Source of the DNA: Sipunculus nudus
Lineage: Eukaryota > Annelida > Sipuncula > Golfingiida > Sipunculidae
Assembly: GCA_026874595.1 (NCBI GenBank)
Contig: CM049322.1
Span: 28,585,340 to 28,649,339 of the forward strand
Length of the DNA stretch: 64,000 nucleotides
Reading direction: 5' to 3'
A program made the position numbers and the translations under genes. Shown piece by piece: positions 1 to 12,599 of this stretch. The notes under the pieces are model-generated. The model saw only the letters and a program-made list of their open reading frames with translations, ran no database searches and had not been told where the DNA came from. How positions within the stretch are numbered: position 1 is the first letter of the stretch; each line of letters opens with the position of its first letter.

Positions 1-2840
1 ACATTCTGGGAGTAGGATGGGTTTTGTCGGAGGGAGATGAGTGTTGATTTTTCTTGACTAAAAGCAATGGTCATCTTTAGTCATTTGAGTTATACAGGGG
101 TTTGTAGCACCGCCCTTACAGGTTAATTTATTATTCGTGTGTTTGTTGGATAGATCATTAAGAAGAAAGTTGGACGAGCAGATTCTTTTAGACTTAGCCA
201 CTTATGAATGCTGACAACAAACAGAAGGCTTTGTCCATTATAAAATTATTGATTTTTTTATCACAATATGCCATGTCAGAAAAGTTAAATGTGATTGAAA
301 GGAATGTTGTAAGTGCTCCTTAACGTTAATACTGTTTTTCTCCATATCGATCCTTAACTTAATATATAAAATCAGGAAGTTTGTTGTTTTTGTCGTCTTT
401 ATTAATACTACAATAATGAATATATGGGAATTATATATATATTATATATAATATATATGAATTGTAGCTTTATCCGGTAGAAAAGGTGAAAATTCTAATT
501 TCATTCAAGGCATGTGTTGTTACAAATGAGATGTGTCATTTTGTTTGCATGTGCGCCAACTCAAAACCTATTTTAAATCACGGTGTCAGGGAAATGATTA
601 TTGGATAAGCACGCCTCTAAAGGTTCAGTTTTCGTATACATTTCTCTGTTAGTAAAAAAAAAAAACATCAACGAGTATGAAACTAAACTGGGCTCTAATC
701 AATCCTGTAGATTCGGCTTCTGTATCTGACATGCCATGTATTTAATGACAGCAAATACAGCATATCCAGCGAAAGCCATCCAGTATTACATAAGACATCA
801 TAAAGTAACAAAATAGTTTATCTTCATACTAACATGAATCTTAAAGTTATGCTTGCATTAAACAGATAGTGGAAAACGGAAGCTACTAAATATTCCATAG
901 ATTACTGTTTTCAAAAAGAATATTTTGAAATGAATGCTGTACCAATAATCTTGCTCATACCAATTAAACAACTTATGTTGCCATTGTGCGATTACGAAAT
1001 TAAATTTTCTTTTCATATATGAACATATTTTTAAGCCATTTAAGGATAATACAAATTGGGAAAAGAATTTAATACAAACCAGCATTTAACATTTTTACCA
1101 CTTTTTTGTTTTGTGTCTGTTAAGATTTTAATCCATGTACTGGTAAAATCTAAATGCCCCGAGTTCATATTCCGAGAAATCATCTCGGAATCACCCCGCC
1201 TATAGACATCATTTTAAAATTGACATGGGGGAGAGGAGGGGGGGGTGGGGTTAAGATGGGATTAAATATCATATGAAAACACATAGGAGAACATGATATG
1301 GCTCAATGTGACACCCTTGAAATTTGTTAAAATCTAATATTTAGTTTGAAAGGAAATACGATAGGTCTAGTCTTTGTTGACTGCTGTGGAGCATCCATGC
1401 AGTGAGTGGTCAAAAACCTATGGGTGGGTCGTGGATTAAACTCTTTGTTATCGTTTATAGTCTTCGGCTGTTTTCTTCCCATCGGTTGGTCAGCACATTA
1501 TCTCCTCCTCCCCCCTAATTTTCTGACGGCTCATTATAATATTCCAGCAAGGATTCCTATTCGGATTGTACCTCCGGGAAATTGTGATACTGGCTTGGGA
1601 AGCGGTATAGAGCAAATAAAAAAAAGATACAGTACAGTTTAGTTATAGCTCTTGAAATGGTATGCAAATCGAAGTTTTACTCGGTGTTCGTCTATCATGG
1701 AATTCGCTCAACTTTCTCTCGCGATACCATGTATGACCCATAACTCGTAAAACCTTACGTGATGCATAAGATTTCACTGGACAATAACCAATGCTTGGCC
1801 CTCCGATTAGAAAACACGTGGGTAGTGACTCACGTTCACATCGAACGCATCCACGAAGAACATCCGCGATGCTTAGTCCGATGCCATGTGGACGCCTTTT
1901 TTTTCCTCGCTCCGTGGGTTTGTGACATCTAATGTCATCCTAGAGAGTGCCTAGTCTCCTGGTCGTATTCCTCGCTTTTTTTTGTACCCCCCCCCCCCCC
2001 ATATGTGGATGTGTAATAAGCCACGGGTAAACTGGTCTTGGTGTTGTACAGATCGAGTCATTAACAAGTCAAAACATACCTGAATAAGCAGGTAGACTTC
2101 TCTTTTAAAGTTAACGTTCTTCTGTTCTGAAAGCACATTGCTTTTGCGGGGAACGTGACAACGGCCGTGCTTCGGGTCGGAATATTGCTACTTAAAATGT
2201 TGTAATGCTTTAACACACCGGGGACATGGTGGGATCGGAATAAGATCTTTTATTTAATGATAGGAACTTAATGATAAGGTTTGTGTGTGTTGGGATTTTG
2301 GAAAAACCTTAAAGGTGTGAAGATTTTATTGCGTTCAAATTGCATCCACCTGATGTGACGTGCAAGAGTACATGTCTATGTTGGCGCTATGGGGAACCTC
2401 CAAATGGGGAGAACAACATGTCCGTGACGGGGCACTGCCAATTAGTGTCCTAAAAAACTGAAAAAAAATGACCATTACATCCAGCAATACCGACTTTTGT
2501 ACGTCGTGATAATCGCACGGCTGTGTGACCTTTCGCTGTATAAAGTAACCTTCCTACGGATTTCTGGAGGCAAATCCAGTGTCAGCTGTCAGTCGCCAGT
2601 GTCAGCTTAATGATTAATCTAGTGTACGTTTTGTTCCAGGAAAAACGATGCTCAGGTGCCAACATGTGCATACGTTCAAATTGTATTTGCAGGAGGATGG
2701 CAGTGTCCACGGCACCTGATTCTTATTAATCTGGCCTGTTTTCTGACTTGGATTTGGCTGATATTTCAATGTATCTGACACAGATTAGCTGGTGGGTAAC
2801 CGAGCAGGTACAGGGACAAAGTACATTTAGAATCTACAAA
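1..2840. other. AT-rich stretch without recognised gene
   Basis: No exon with credible splice sites or family signature was found. There is a poly-G tract near 1,229-1,255, a poly-C tract near 1,987-2,000 and a short AT-rich palindromic stretch near 430-462. Open frames here are short and have no recognisable motif. Confidence 0.6.
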
Positions 2841-4700
2841 AATATCCAACAATAGAGAACTATAATAAGTATGCTAGGGCTAGAAACCAGGTTAAATGGG
2901 AGACAAGGAAATCTATTAAGATCAGGGAAACTATTTTAGCTAAAGAAGCGAAATCCAACCCCAAAAAAATTCTATCAGTATGTTTCCATGAAAACAAAAC
3001 CAAGGGAAACCATAGCTAACTTGCTAAAAGAGGATGGTACACTCAACCAGTCTGATGCGGAGAAGGCAGAAGTTCTAAACAAGTTTTTAGTAGTGATTTT
3101 ACAAAAGAAAATAAGGCGATACCAGATATTGAGTGCTGGATAAACCACAATCCTGTGCAAAAATTTTTAAAAACTGAGCAGATGAGTAAAACACTAATAG
3201 CTCTGAAAGAAGTCAAATCTCCAGGGCCTGATGGGATGCACCCAAAAATCCTTAAAGAGTTACATGAAGTTATACCCACTGAAAATCTTATTTGAACTCA
3301 CAATAAAGAAGGAAAAAATTCCCCCCAAAAAGGAAAGAAGCTGAGGTCAAACCGATATTTAAAAAAGGGGATAAATGCATAGCTGGAAATTATCGTCCGG
3401 TGAGCTTGACATAAATAGTGTGTAAAATTTTCGAAGGGTTTGTAAGGGATGTATTATGTGATCATCTAAGGAAATATAAATAATTATCAGATGCTCAGTA
3501 CGGTTTTTCTAAAGGCAGATCCTGCATATCTCAGTTATTAGTTACTATAAATGATTGGTTCTCGTTGATGGACGAGGGGAAGCCAGTGGGTGCTGTATAT
3601 TTAGATTTGAGGAAAGCGTTCGACACTGTTCCACACTTAAGATTATTAAAAAGTTAGAAGGATATGAGATAAAAGGTTATCTCCTTCATGGATAAGGGAT
3701 TTCCTGAATAATAGGTCTCAGTTTGTAACAGTAAATGAGGTAAGGTCTGAGGAAACACAAGTAACCAGTGGTGTTCCTCAAGGAAGTGTACTGGGTCCCA
3801 TTTTACAGTTACTTTAGTAAAATGGACTGATCTTTGGCAACTACAGTTTAACAGTAAAAATGCAGTATTATGCATTTAGGGAAGAATAATCTCAGACATA
3901 AAAATAGTATAAAAGAGGGGGAGATGTAAGGCAATTAAATATTACACATGTTGAGAAGGACTTGGGGGTTTGGTTAGATGATGAGCTCTCATTTGAACAA
4001 CATATCATTGAGGTGGTTAAAAAATGTAACAAAATTTCTGGACTAATAATGATTACCATCACAAGTAAAGATATTATGGTACCCCTTTACAAAATCCTAG
4101 TTAGGCCTATAATCGAATATGGAAACCCTCTTTGGAGGCCTAACCTAAGGAAATATATAGATAATATAGAAGGAGTGCAGAGAAGATTCACAAAAAAATA
4201 TTATTGGCACATAAAACATTAATAATCAAGAACTTTTGATGTATCTTAAGCTTTTTAGTTTAGAGTACAGAAGATTGAGAGGAGATCTTAATGAGGTTTA
4301 CAAAATAATGCATGGAAAATATGATCCTATAACCACCTCTTCTCTTATCAGTAAAAACAGAAATGAGAGAACAAGAGGATACATATTAAAACTTACTAAA
4401 AAGCACACTAAAACTCGTGGTTTCCAGCAGTTTTTTTACTAATAGAATAATAACAGTTTGGAATAATCTTCCCGGGGAAACCGTAAATGCCGACTCATTA
4501 AATGCTTTTAAAAATAGATTGGATAAGGTTTTCCTAAATCATATGTATACTACTAACTTAAGTGAAAATTGGAAAGAGGGAAGACACTAAAATCTAAAGG
4601 ATTCCCGGAAACTAGATCTAAGTCATTCAGAAATATGAAATACATAATATCTAGAGGGTCAAAGGCTTCTAGCCTAGAGCCATATCGTACTATTACTACT
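2841..4700 (+). mobile_element. Degraded CR1/jockey-like non-LTR retrotransposon (RT part and 3' end)
   Basis: Conceptual translation across several frames shows the usual order of a non-LTR reverse transcriptase. There is a pre-RT segment (SDAEKAEVLNKF, about 3,050-3,090), SPGPDGMHPKILKEL at about 3,220-3,265, a finger block with GRSCISQLLVTINDW near 3,510-3,560, and the palm block VYLDLRKAFDTVPH near 3,595-3,640 followed by SGVPQGSVLGPI near 3,768-3,803. A thumb-side segment follows (HVEKDLGVWLDDELSFEQHI, about 3,950-4,010), then EYGNPLWRP and the C-terminal SLNAFKNRLDKVF near 4,497-4,535. Stop codons and frameshifts interrupt it repeatedly. The catalytic F/Y-x-D-D block expected shortly after GPI is missing, with a jump from 3,803 straight to the post-catalytic region, which looks like an internal deletion. 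No 5' endonuclease part is attached. This is a dead copy; the clade is assigned by general resemblance only. Confidence 0.9.
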
Positions 4701-7549
4701 TAATGCCCGGGCCCGCTGACTGCCATCCATAGTCCCAATACACACGGTCTTCCAGCTTGTTACATGCGAAACTCAGAAATGGCCTTTCAATGGGGTACGA
4801 TGGACATATTGGAATAATTCTGTGAAACAAATCCACCAGGGTCGCTCACGAACGTAGCAAATTTTCAAGAACCAACGAATTCAGGTCACGGACAGGTCTC
4901 CTTATGTTAAAAATAAACACACTGATTAAGCTAGGATCGCTTATACCAAGTAACTGGTATATACACACAGGATTTTATTCTGGATTTAGCGCTATATAAA
5001 TTTTGACAATAATAATAATAACAATATTTAATTTATAAACTTATAATATAAGACAGATTGTTGTTTTCATCCTCCGTTTCATGAACTGTAGCACATTTTG
5101 TATACTTCCTGCAAATTAGAAACATTTCATGTCTGGACGGCAATTAAGTAAATTTGAAAATATCCAGCTCGCTCCATGAATTTACTCCATGTAGCAGTAA
5201 TCAACACGCAGACTGTAGTACCATATTTTTATTTAAAACAATAAAAAGATCCGACCCGGTCGGTGGTCACTGCCCTAAACAAAAGAAGCTGAAGGTAAAT
5301 GTAACCATGCACATTTCTGATTTCTTGAAAAAAAAGTTGAAAATGAGTGGAGGAAATATGCTTCCTAGCTGTGTGTTTGGTGGCTTGGATGTCAACAAGA
5401 AGGCGGAGAGTGCGAAAACTAGCAAGAGGAACGTTCATTACAAGAACATATTTTGTGTTTATAGATTGTATCTGTTGATCTTACGTTCATATTTGTCAAC
5501 AATCACCCACTACTATCAATACGCAGAGCTATTTTATTCTATTCATCATCTGACGTCAGTATTATTTGTTCGTTTTGGTATTTTATGTATGTATTAATAC
5601 TGTCACTCGTTTGTTACATAGATATACAGTATGTTGTACGTTGTAGACGTTAATCTGCCTGAAGCTCCTCTTATAACTGGCCTTCGCTGAATGATTCACT
5701 TATAAATAAACTCTGTGCTCACTCTTGTAATTTCTTTGTTTATTATAAAAAAATGTCAGTGCGCGAATCACGTTCCTCTAGGATGCAAACGTAACAATGT
5801 CAAAACTCAGCAGGGTCAGGTTTCCTGTCAATATTCATGACTAAGGCCACTGAGCAGCGAGTCTGGCTAACTCTGGTTGACTTTAGCCGTTATGCCTGGT
5901 GAAAGTAAATATTCATTATCTTTAATTTTTTTATAATTTTTTTTTATGTTTAGTTTTATTCCATTATTGTCCTCGGTTGATACGAAAGGTCACTACTTGG
6001 CTGGATAACATTGTGTGATCAGGAGATACACAAACCCACGTCCCCATTTTCTGCTCTGGTGGCCTTGAACAGATAGACTAGATAGATTGTACAGATGGTT
6101 GTCAAAAAGATACTTATGTTATACAGGAAATTCAATAAAGCCTCATGTCCTGGCGTCTTGTAATACGCAGAGCTTTAATTGATGTAGAGACCGGCCGGCT
6201 GTCAGTGAGTTCGTGATTCCTCGCTAACCACAATAGCTGTGAGAACCGTGTAACCGGAGACTCTACTGTTATGGCGCATTGTCCTTTATACGACTTGCTG
6301 GGCTCCTGGTCCGGGTACTATCTTGTCTATGTTATGCAAATACTGATAATTTTGTTTCCTCTGCAGATGTGCTGAAATCGAAGTGCCGCAACGAGTATGA
6401 TGTACGTTACAACGAGTACGATGTACCTTACAACGAGTACGATGTACCTTACAACGAGTACGATGTACCTTACAGAGATTGTTTATCGCTCTTATCGATC
6501 TTTTCCTGTCTACCTGAAACCCTTACGATGGTCCATGCAAGTCACGTTGACCATTAGAATTTGATGAAATCATGATAAATGTACTAATGCATAATGATTA
6601 AAGGTTCTGTCTATCAAGCCTGTTTAACTGAGTATAATTAATTAACTTTCTTTACTTAAGGTCAACATGGCTAGCGGGGACTATCTTTACTTTCATTACA
6701 AGCAATGTACTATTGTTTGATAAGCTACTTTCCTTCATTCTCCTAAATACTATTCATTTATCCATAATCATGTTCAAACGTGGCATCACTTCCGTACTTA
6801 TACCAAAGTCAAACGTGAAAACGAGTTTTGACCTGAAACTTAGTGTTGTCCACTTGGTACACACATTTTGTTTGTATGACGCACTTGTAAATAGGAGTCA
6901 GTCAGAAATGATTATCAAGACTTATAGTTTTACACTTATTGGTGTGCTGGGTGGTAGCTGCTGCCAGGTGAAGAGCGTGAGATAACAAGTAAAAATATCT
7001 GTATAGATTTACAGTTGAGAAACATAAGAGAACTGTTAAAATACTGGAAAGTGCACATTTCAAAGAGGGTGCAAAATTGGTAACGCAGCAAGACAACCAA
7101 ATGTGACTGAGCCCTCGGAACTAAAACTTATGGCCGCCTGGATTGTACATCAGGTAAATACAATATAAACATTTTACAAAACTTTTGTCGAGATTACTCA
7201 AGGTGTTATTCTTTACACCATACTCCTGCAGGCCAGTCACGTTTCCGCATCTCAACAAACGTCTGTTATTAAAACCTCACTATTTCTTCCACTTTGTCAA
7301 GACTTTGAGTGTGCCATCAATACACATAAACTTGCAAATGTCCCTACGGATATATATGAACCCCTTCTGGAGCTCCAACTCCGTAAAGTGAACGGTGGTA
7401 TGCCTTAACACAGTGAGGGGACCTGCGGTGCTCACTCCAGCTCTTTTCTTTAATATCCAATAGTGTAATATAAATTACCCTCCTCAAATGCTTCTCATTT
7501 TAAACTCAACAATATATGGAGGAGGAGAATTGATGTAGGGTTTGTGCCT

Positions 7550-7550
<1 letters not shown>
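4701..7550. other. Unassigned AT-rich sequence
   Basis: No supported gene was seen. A 147-codon open frame at 5,154-5,597 has no motif, no splice context and low-complexity codon usage, so it is treated as chance. A short 21-bp tandem repeat lies inside the stretch and is listed separately. Confidence 0.5.
6389..6475. repeat. 21-bp tandem repeat, four copies
   Basis: The unit AACGAGTACGATGTACCTTAC is repeated about four times; the first copy has GTACGTTAC at its end. Because 21 is a multiple of three, it reads as a repeated seven-residue NEYDVPY motif inside a 92-codon open frame. Nothing else supports that frame as a gene. Confidence 0.85.

Positions 7551-7551
<1 letters not shown>

Positions 7552-7621
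<70 letters not shown>
7552..7621. repeat. (AT)n microsatellite
   Basis: Uninterrupted TA dinucleotides, about 35 copies. Confidence 0.95.
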
Positions 7622-7623
<2 letters not shown>

Positions 7624-7889
7624 GGCATTTATAGATTGTTTTGCTCTCTTTTAATATTCGTACCAAATAGGATAATATAACAGGGTCAAGCGCTTTCATT
7701 AAATCCGTTACGTAACGTTGGCTATTGCAACAATTAAAATAAAACCTGCGTCAATGTTAGAAGAAATCAGACTTCTATGTTAGATTAAGTGAGTTTGATT
7801 GTAATCAAGGTTTAGAACTAAACAGCAGTGCATGTCTCAGTGCTGATTTACTGTCTGTCTAACTCACCGGATAAACCCCTGAGAGTTCA

Positions 7890-8060
7890 TGCTGAAACCT
7901 GGCGGACATAACACGCCGGGATGAGAGCACGTGAGAGTTCCGGCGTCCCTAATTCAATTAGACACATCACGCCGGCTGGTGGCTTTAATGTAAATCACAT
8001 CTGATCGCTGGAAGCCGGCGGGCCGGCGGTACAGGTACCTTTATCCCGCGGGACGGCCCC
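7890..8060. other. GC-rich, CpG-rich patch in AT-rich surroundings
   Basis: The patch holds several CCGG/CGCCGG-type words, such as GCCGGCGGGCCGGCGG near 8,013-8,029 and CCCGCGGGACGG near 8,045. It stands out from flanks that are mostly A and T. No open frame or splice signal goes with it. It could be a promoter-like CpG patch or part of an old repeat. Confidence 0.35.
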
Positions 8061-8589
8061 TGTAAATACAAGCAATATCATCTACATGTGATGTTCTCTA
8101 AATCAACCATCTGAGTGGCCTTACCCAAGAGAAACAATGCAAATGTTAGTAGTTAAACAGTACATGAATGCCATATATATTTAGAATCCATTCTGGAAAA
8201 CGCGGTCTCTGTTTTCTTCGAATGAACGTGACTTGTATACACATCTGGTCATTCAAGTAATTGTTTCTGATATTTTTTACCTCATTGCATTTTTTACTTA
8301 GCTTTATGATAAAGTTACTTACTGTGAATGACTGAATGCTTTCGTATGGATTAAAATGAAAACGTTCCATGTAAATATTACTGAAAACACATAGAATCGA
8401 CCGTGTTTATAAACTACAAATATCTGCCAGTCACCGTGGGTCACAGAGACATTAATTAAATAATGGATTAAAATCAAACATAAACCTGCTCGTACAGAAG
8501 ATTTCAATCAGTCATAAACTAGTGGTCCATGGGCCATGACACTCGGCTGATTGACAATGCCTTCGGTTTTCGAAAAAGGTTTTCCTCTA

Positions 8590-8815
8590 TAACGCATGAA
8601 ATATAGGTCACAGTGACGTATTTCCTGTTTTGGACAAAAGACCTTAGTAGACCACTCAACATGTGAAGTTTGAACTTCCTGGGCTTTATGGTTAACATCA
8701 GTGCCCTGTTAACGGACAGACTGACAGACTAACGGATAGACAGACAGTGAGACGACGACAAAGACCCATCCCTATAGCTCAGATGACTTTGTCATCTTAG
8801 ATAAAAATGTTTGTT
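8590..8815 (+). mobile_element. Terminal fragment of a dispersed repeat family (ends ...CTATAGCTCAGATGACTT)
   Basis: The stretch contains ATAGGTCACAGTGAC, AAGTTTGAACTTCCT, GTGCCCTGTTAAC, a run of GACAGAC/GACGAC words, then CTATAGCTCAGATGACTT. The same order occurs at about 31,140-31,340 and at the right end of the 44.64-46.95 kb array. This copy has lost the closing CTGAGCT arm found in the other two. It is interpreted as the end of a non-autonomous element shared by the three loci. Confidence 0.6.
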
Positions 8816-9944
8816 AATTACCAATATACACGAGGTATATATATATATACTTTTTTCTTCTTCTGTATACTGCCCAATAATTATATTTTTCTCTTGGCAT
8901 CTCAGCTCTGTTCATGTAATGGGCAAAATATAGCAAAATTCTGCTTGCCTATTTCATGAAATGGGTAACTTGAATTGGAATGTTTCTCAAAGGTGTGAGG
9001 GACTGAAGGAAACCTGATATTTGTGAACGCATGCTCAGTGGGCATGTTCTATATGAACCACAGTATTTAACCCCTTGTTATGAACGAAAACAATAATGAA
9101 TATTTACCGGTCTCATGGATTTGGTTTCATGTGTATTCCACCGGTGTGGCAAACATTGGTGCAAACAGAACTGTCACAAAAATTAATAATGAGACAAAAA
9201 TGCTTTGTTTCTTAAAATATTAACTATATATATATATAATATTCATGAACATATTAAATAATTACCATCTGCATTGCAATGCTAATATTTAATTTCATTT
9301 AGTTTTAATTCAGAATTTAAATAAGTAATTGGCGTATAATATCTGTTCCAATTATGAACAGTCCGTAAATAAAAATAGTTTTATTATTACTTTTTACGTA
9401 CAATTTAAGTTACATAATTTCGGATACAAATATAATATTAGTCTGTGGAATCTGATATTTTGTTTATGGTATAATTATATACCTAGATTAACTCAAGTAA
9501 ATTAACCTTTGAAGTATTTCCTTGGTGTTACTCATTACTGATTAACGGTGTCAGTACTATGTTTATGTGATGAGAGTTGTTGCTTCCCCTTCTAAATTAT
9601 ATTCCATTAGGTCAGTTTTTGTTCATCAAAGATCGTTCGTGTCACTGGGAATAGTGTGAACTTTATGACAGATTATTTAAGTGCACATGAATCAGCGTCA
9701 TTATGTGTAGTATTCTTACTATACTTTACAATGTAATCAGAGTAAAACCTAAACAATATTGAAACTTAAAATATTGAATATTTTCAACACTTGGTGCTAA
9801 ATAGCATAATATTTAACATCTATATGACCATGTTGATATGAATAATATAATTAATCTGTGTTTTAAAACTAGCAGAAATTCTTGTTTAAATCTTGCCCAA
9901 TTCAATGAATGGGCAATAGGTTACAAGCCCTGTTACACATTTGG

Positions 9945-9945
<1 letters not shown>
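8816..9945. other. AT-rich sequence, nothing recognised
   Basis: Strongly AT-rich with short (AT) runs near 8,837 and 9,225. No gene or transposon signature was seen. Confidence 0.5.

Positions 9946-10037
<92 letters not shown>
9946..10037. repeat. (AT)n microsatellite
   Basis: About 46 TA dinucleotides without interruption. Confidence 0.95.
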
Positions 10038-10039
<2 letters not shown>

Positions 10040-10050
10040 TCAGTAAAACA

Positions 10051-10063
10051 CCGCCAGAGGGCG
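10051..10063 (+). promoter_or_regulatory. CTCF-like motif
   Basis: CCGCCAGAGGGCG matches every position of the widely used CTCF core CCRSYAGRKGGCR. It directly follows the (AT)n tract and is followed by CCACCTGCTG. This is a sequence match only, with no evidence of binding. Confidence 0.3.
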
Positions 10064-11241
10064 CCACCTGCTGAGTTATGGTTCTGATGGATGGATATCA
10101 CGTACGGCGGTGATCCACATGGTGTACAATTTGAGTAGAATCCAGATACTGTGTTATGTATAATTTCAGAACTTCATCTTTATTCATTACATCTGCACCA
10201 GTGAATTTCGGATTTTGTTGAGGGTTTTCACTTTCCAGCAACATGTTTATACCAGCTTACAAATATAAGCCTTCGGAACCACTATTAAAGTTAAAATACC
10301 GGTGTAAATAAGCAGGCTGGGTGTGTGACTGGTCTGAAAATTTTAATGAGATTATCGTCCTGATGGACAATCGAGTGATATAAAGGCCGGTTTAAAACCC
10401 ACGATGTTTTCATTTCCAACATGGATTACCAGAATGGCATTTTCAAGTAGTTTGCATCATAAGCAAGTCACCCAACGGATCCCCGAAAGAATTAGCAAAC
10501 AAACAACTTAAAACCTGTAATAGACACATTGTATATTGTACATGAGTATGATAATCATGCATTATAACAAAAGGTGCGAGAAAATAAGATTGATTAAATG
10601 TATATACGGCACATATACAGGTATAAAAAATGTTGATCCCTCCTCAAACCTTATCCTACCATCAGCATTGTTTTTCCTGTATAAGTGATTTTGGGACATT
10701 TCTACAGATTGGACCAACTCGACTTTTCCAGTGTTTTATGATTTCCGACAATATAATTAATAAAATGAGACTTGTTGCAGTCACCAGTTTTGCTAAACAA
10801 ATAAAATATGGTATATCAGTTAAAACGTGTCCAAATATAAACTAAACCTACTATACATTGCTGTGTCATGTTTACATTTAACAAATATTAGAGGTCCCTT
10901 GCATTATCGCTGAGTAATCATCAAGCTTTCCTAATATCCATGATGACAGCTATACATGAAATATAGAAATTACCATTTACCATATCAACTTTCACCGCAG
11001 ATTGTCAGAATGGTTTCTTCTCTTTTGACTTGCTGTATGCACTTTCGTAATATATATGTGTGTGTGTGTGTGGTTGTGTGTGTGTCCAGTTGAAACGTTC
11101 GACTAATCCAAGGTTCTTAGCGACTATATATAACAGGCGACAGAAGGTTTTTCGTCGTATATATTTGTCTGCATGCCGCCCATGGCCAGGACCCATTCAG
11201 TCTCGGATATAGAGAAGGCACACCGTTAATTGTGGCAAAGA

Positions 11242-11454
11242 TTTAGCAAGGGGCACGAACCCATATTCGCGGTTACTGGTCCAGCCACCAAACCATTCGC
11301 CAGCACATCTCACAATATCTTCAAAGCATTAGGACTAGCAGGACATGTCAGGACATGGCCAAAACATTATCCGCAGTTTCGGGGAGAAGAGTTCTTGAAG
11401 AATCCAAAAGAACAATGCCGAGTTCGAGGCATCATTAAACAAAATCATTTGTAA
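11242..11454 (+). CDS. Candidate terminal coding exon, family unknown
   Basis: A 70-codon frame runs from a possible acceptor (ATTTAG at about 11,241) to TAA at 11,452-11,454. It has balanced amino-acid composition and no low complexity; recognisable stretches are KGHEPIFAVTGPATKPFA and YPQFRGEEFLKNPKEQC, and it ends KQNHL. The in-frame upstream sequence is closed by a TAA at 11,227-11,229, so it would have to begin by splicing or from a non-ATG start. The pyrimidine tract before the acceptor is poor. No partner exon was found nearby. It could be a real 3' exon, a processed fragment or a piece of a transposon gene. Confidence 0.35.
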   Translation, partial: FSKGHEPIFAVTGPATKPFASTSHNIFKALGLAGHVRTWPKHYPQFRGEEFLKNPKEQCRVRGIIKQNHL

Positions 11455-11649
11455 GCCCCGAGTGCCGTATGAATTCCCATTTTTGCATCCTCCATTAAAT
11501 GTCATGGACTCAGAACTTAATATAACTAATGAAAGGATGTGTTGACTAGCTTTTTCAGGGCACTATCGGCCATCTCGGATGCCATGTTTCATATTTCAGG
11601 TTAAGTGATTACTCTTTGATCAATAAAACCTACAGCACCATCAAAATTA

Positions 11650-11690
11650 CCCCCCCCCCCCAACCCCACCCCCAAAAAGGCAACTTTTGA
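11650..11690. repeat. Poly-C/CCCCA low-complexity tract
   Basis: A run of C with CCAACCCCACCCCCAAAA, lying just left of the 45-bp minisatellite. Confidence 0.8.
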
Positions 11691-11699
11691 CAAATTTAC

Positions 11700-12165
11700 T
11701 TGGAGCCCCAGAGCGCAATCCTCCTTTTCCGTCATCGCCTGCGTTGCGTCCTCTTCAAACTTTGTAGCCCCAGAGCGCCTTCCTGCGTATGCGTCCTCCT
11801 CAAAATTTGGTGCCCCAGAGCGTCTTCCTCCGTTTGCGTCCTCCTCAAACTTTGTAGCCCCAGAGCGCCTTCCTGCGTATGCGTCCTCCTCAAAATTTGG
11901 TGCCCCAGAGCGTCTTCCTCCGTTTGCGTCCTCCTCAAAATTTGGAGCCCAAGAGCGCCTTTCTGCGTTTGCATCCTCCCCTAAATTTGGTGCCCCAGAG
12001 CGTCTTCCTCCGTTTGCGTCCTCCTCAAAATTTGGAGCCCCAGAGCGCCTTTCTGCGTTTGCATCCTCCCCTAAATTTGTAGCCCCAGAGCGCCTTCCTG
12101 CGTTTGCGTCCTCCCCATAATTTGTAGCCCCAGTGCGGCTTCCTCCATTTGCGTCCTCCCTAATT
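11700..12165. repeat. 45-bp minisatellite, about 10 copies
   Basis: Tandem units of about 45 bp contain the words AGCCCCAGAGCGCCTTCCTG and GCGTCCTCCTCAAA. Two unit variants alternate (GTAGCCCCAGAGCGCC and GTGCCCCAGAGCGTC), suggesting a two-unit higher-order period. Since 45 is a multiple of three, long frames stay open on both strands. The longest (minus strand, 11,601-12,230, 209 codons) has a unique 24-residue start and then 15-residue repeats of the type EDANGGRRSGAPNF. Openness in several frames argues for repeat structure, not coding selection. Confidence 0.9.
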
Positions 12166-12524
12166 TCACTGTGTATTGAATACTTCAGAAGATTTTGTTT
12201 TCTTTTATCATTCACGGGCATTGGCTGCAACCTCGAATATCATGTCTTATATTGCTTGATCCTTACCTGATTCCACAATGACAACTGTACCAGTTTTATT
12301 TCATTTTTATGCCGTACAAGGCAGACACAAATATAGTTCCATGAAGTATATGACGTATTCGGTGGATAATCTGAACGCCATCTTGGAATAAAAGGATGTA
12401 AGCTTACTTAACCTTGACTCGCTGACATTCACCACAGAGCAGTATTTGTGTCCCTGGCAAACACACCTCAACTCAAAATTAATCCAAACGTTTCAATTGC
12501 ATATAAGACCCGATAAATTATATA

Positions 12525-12527
<3 letters not shown>

Positions 12528-12580
<53 letters not shown>
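12528..12580. repeat. (AT)n microsatellite
   Basis: About 26 TA dinucleotides. Confidence 0.95.
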
Positions 12581-12583
<3 letters not shown>

Positions 12584-12599
12584 TCAAATGTATATTAGA

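Noticed and set aside
5154-5597. 147-codon plus-strand open frame
   Set aside because: No domain, no splice or promoter context, and composition like random AT-rich DNA; a frame this long is expected by chance in 64 kb.
6279-6557. 92-codon frame with NEYDVPY repeats
   Set aside because: The only distinctive part is a four-copy 21-bp tandem repeat; the rest has no recognisable feature.
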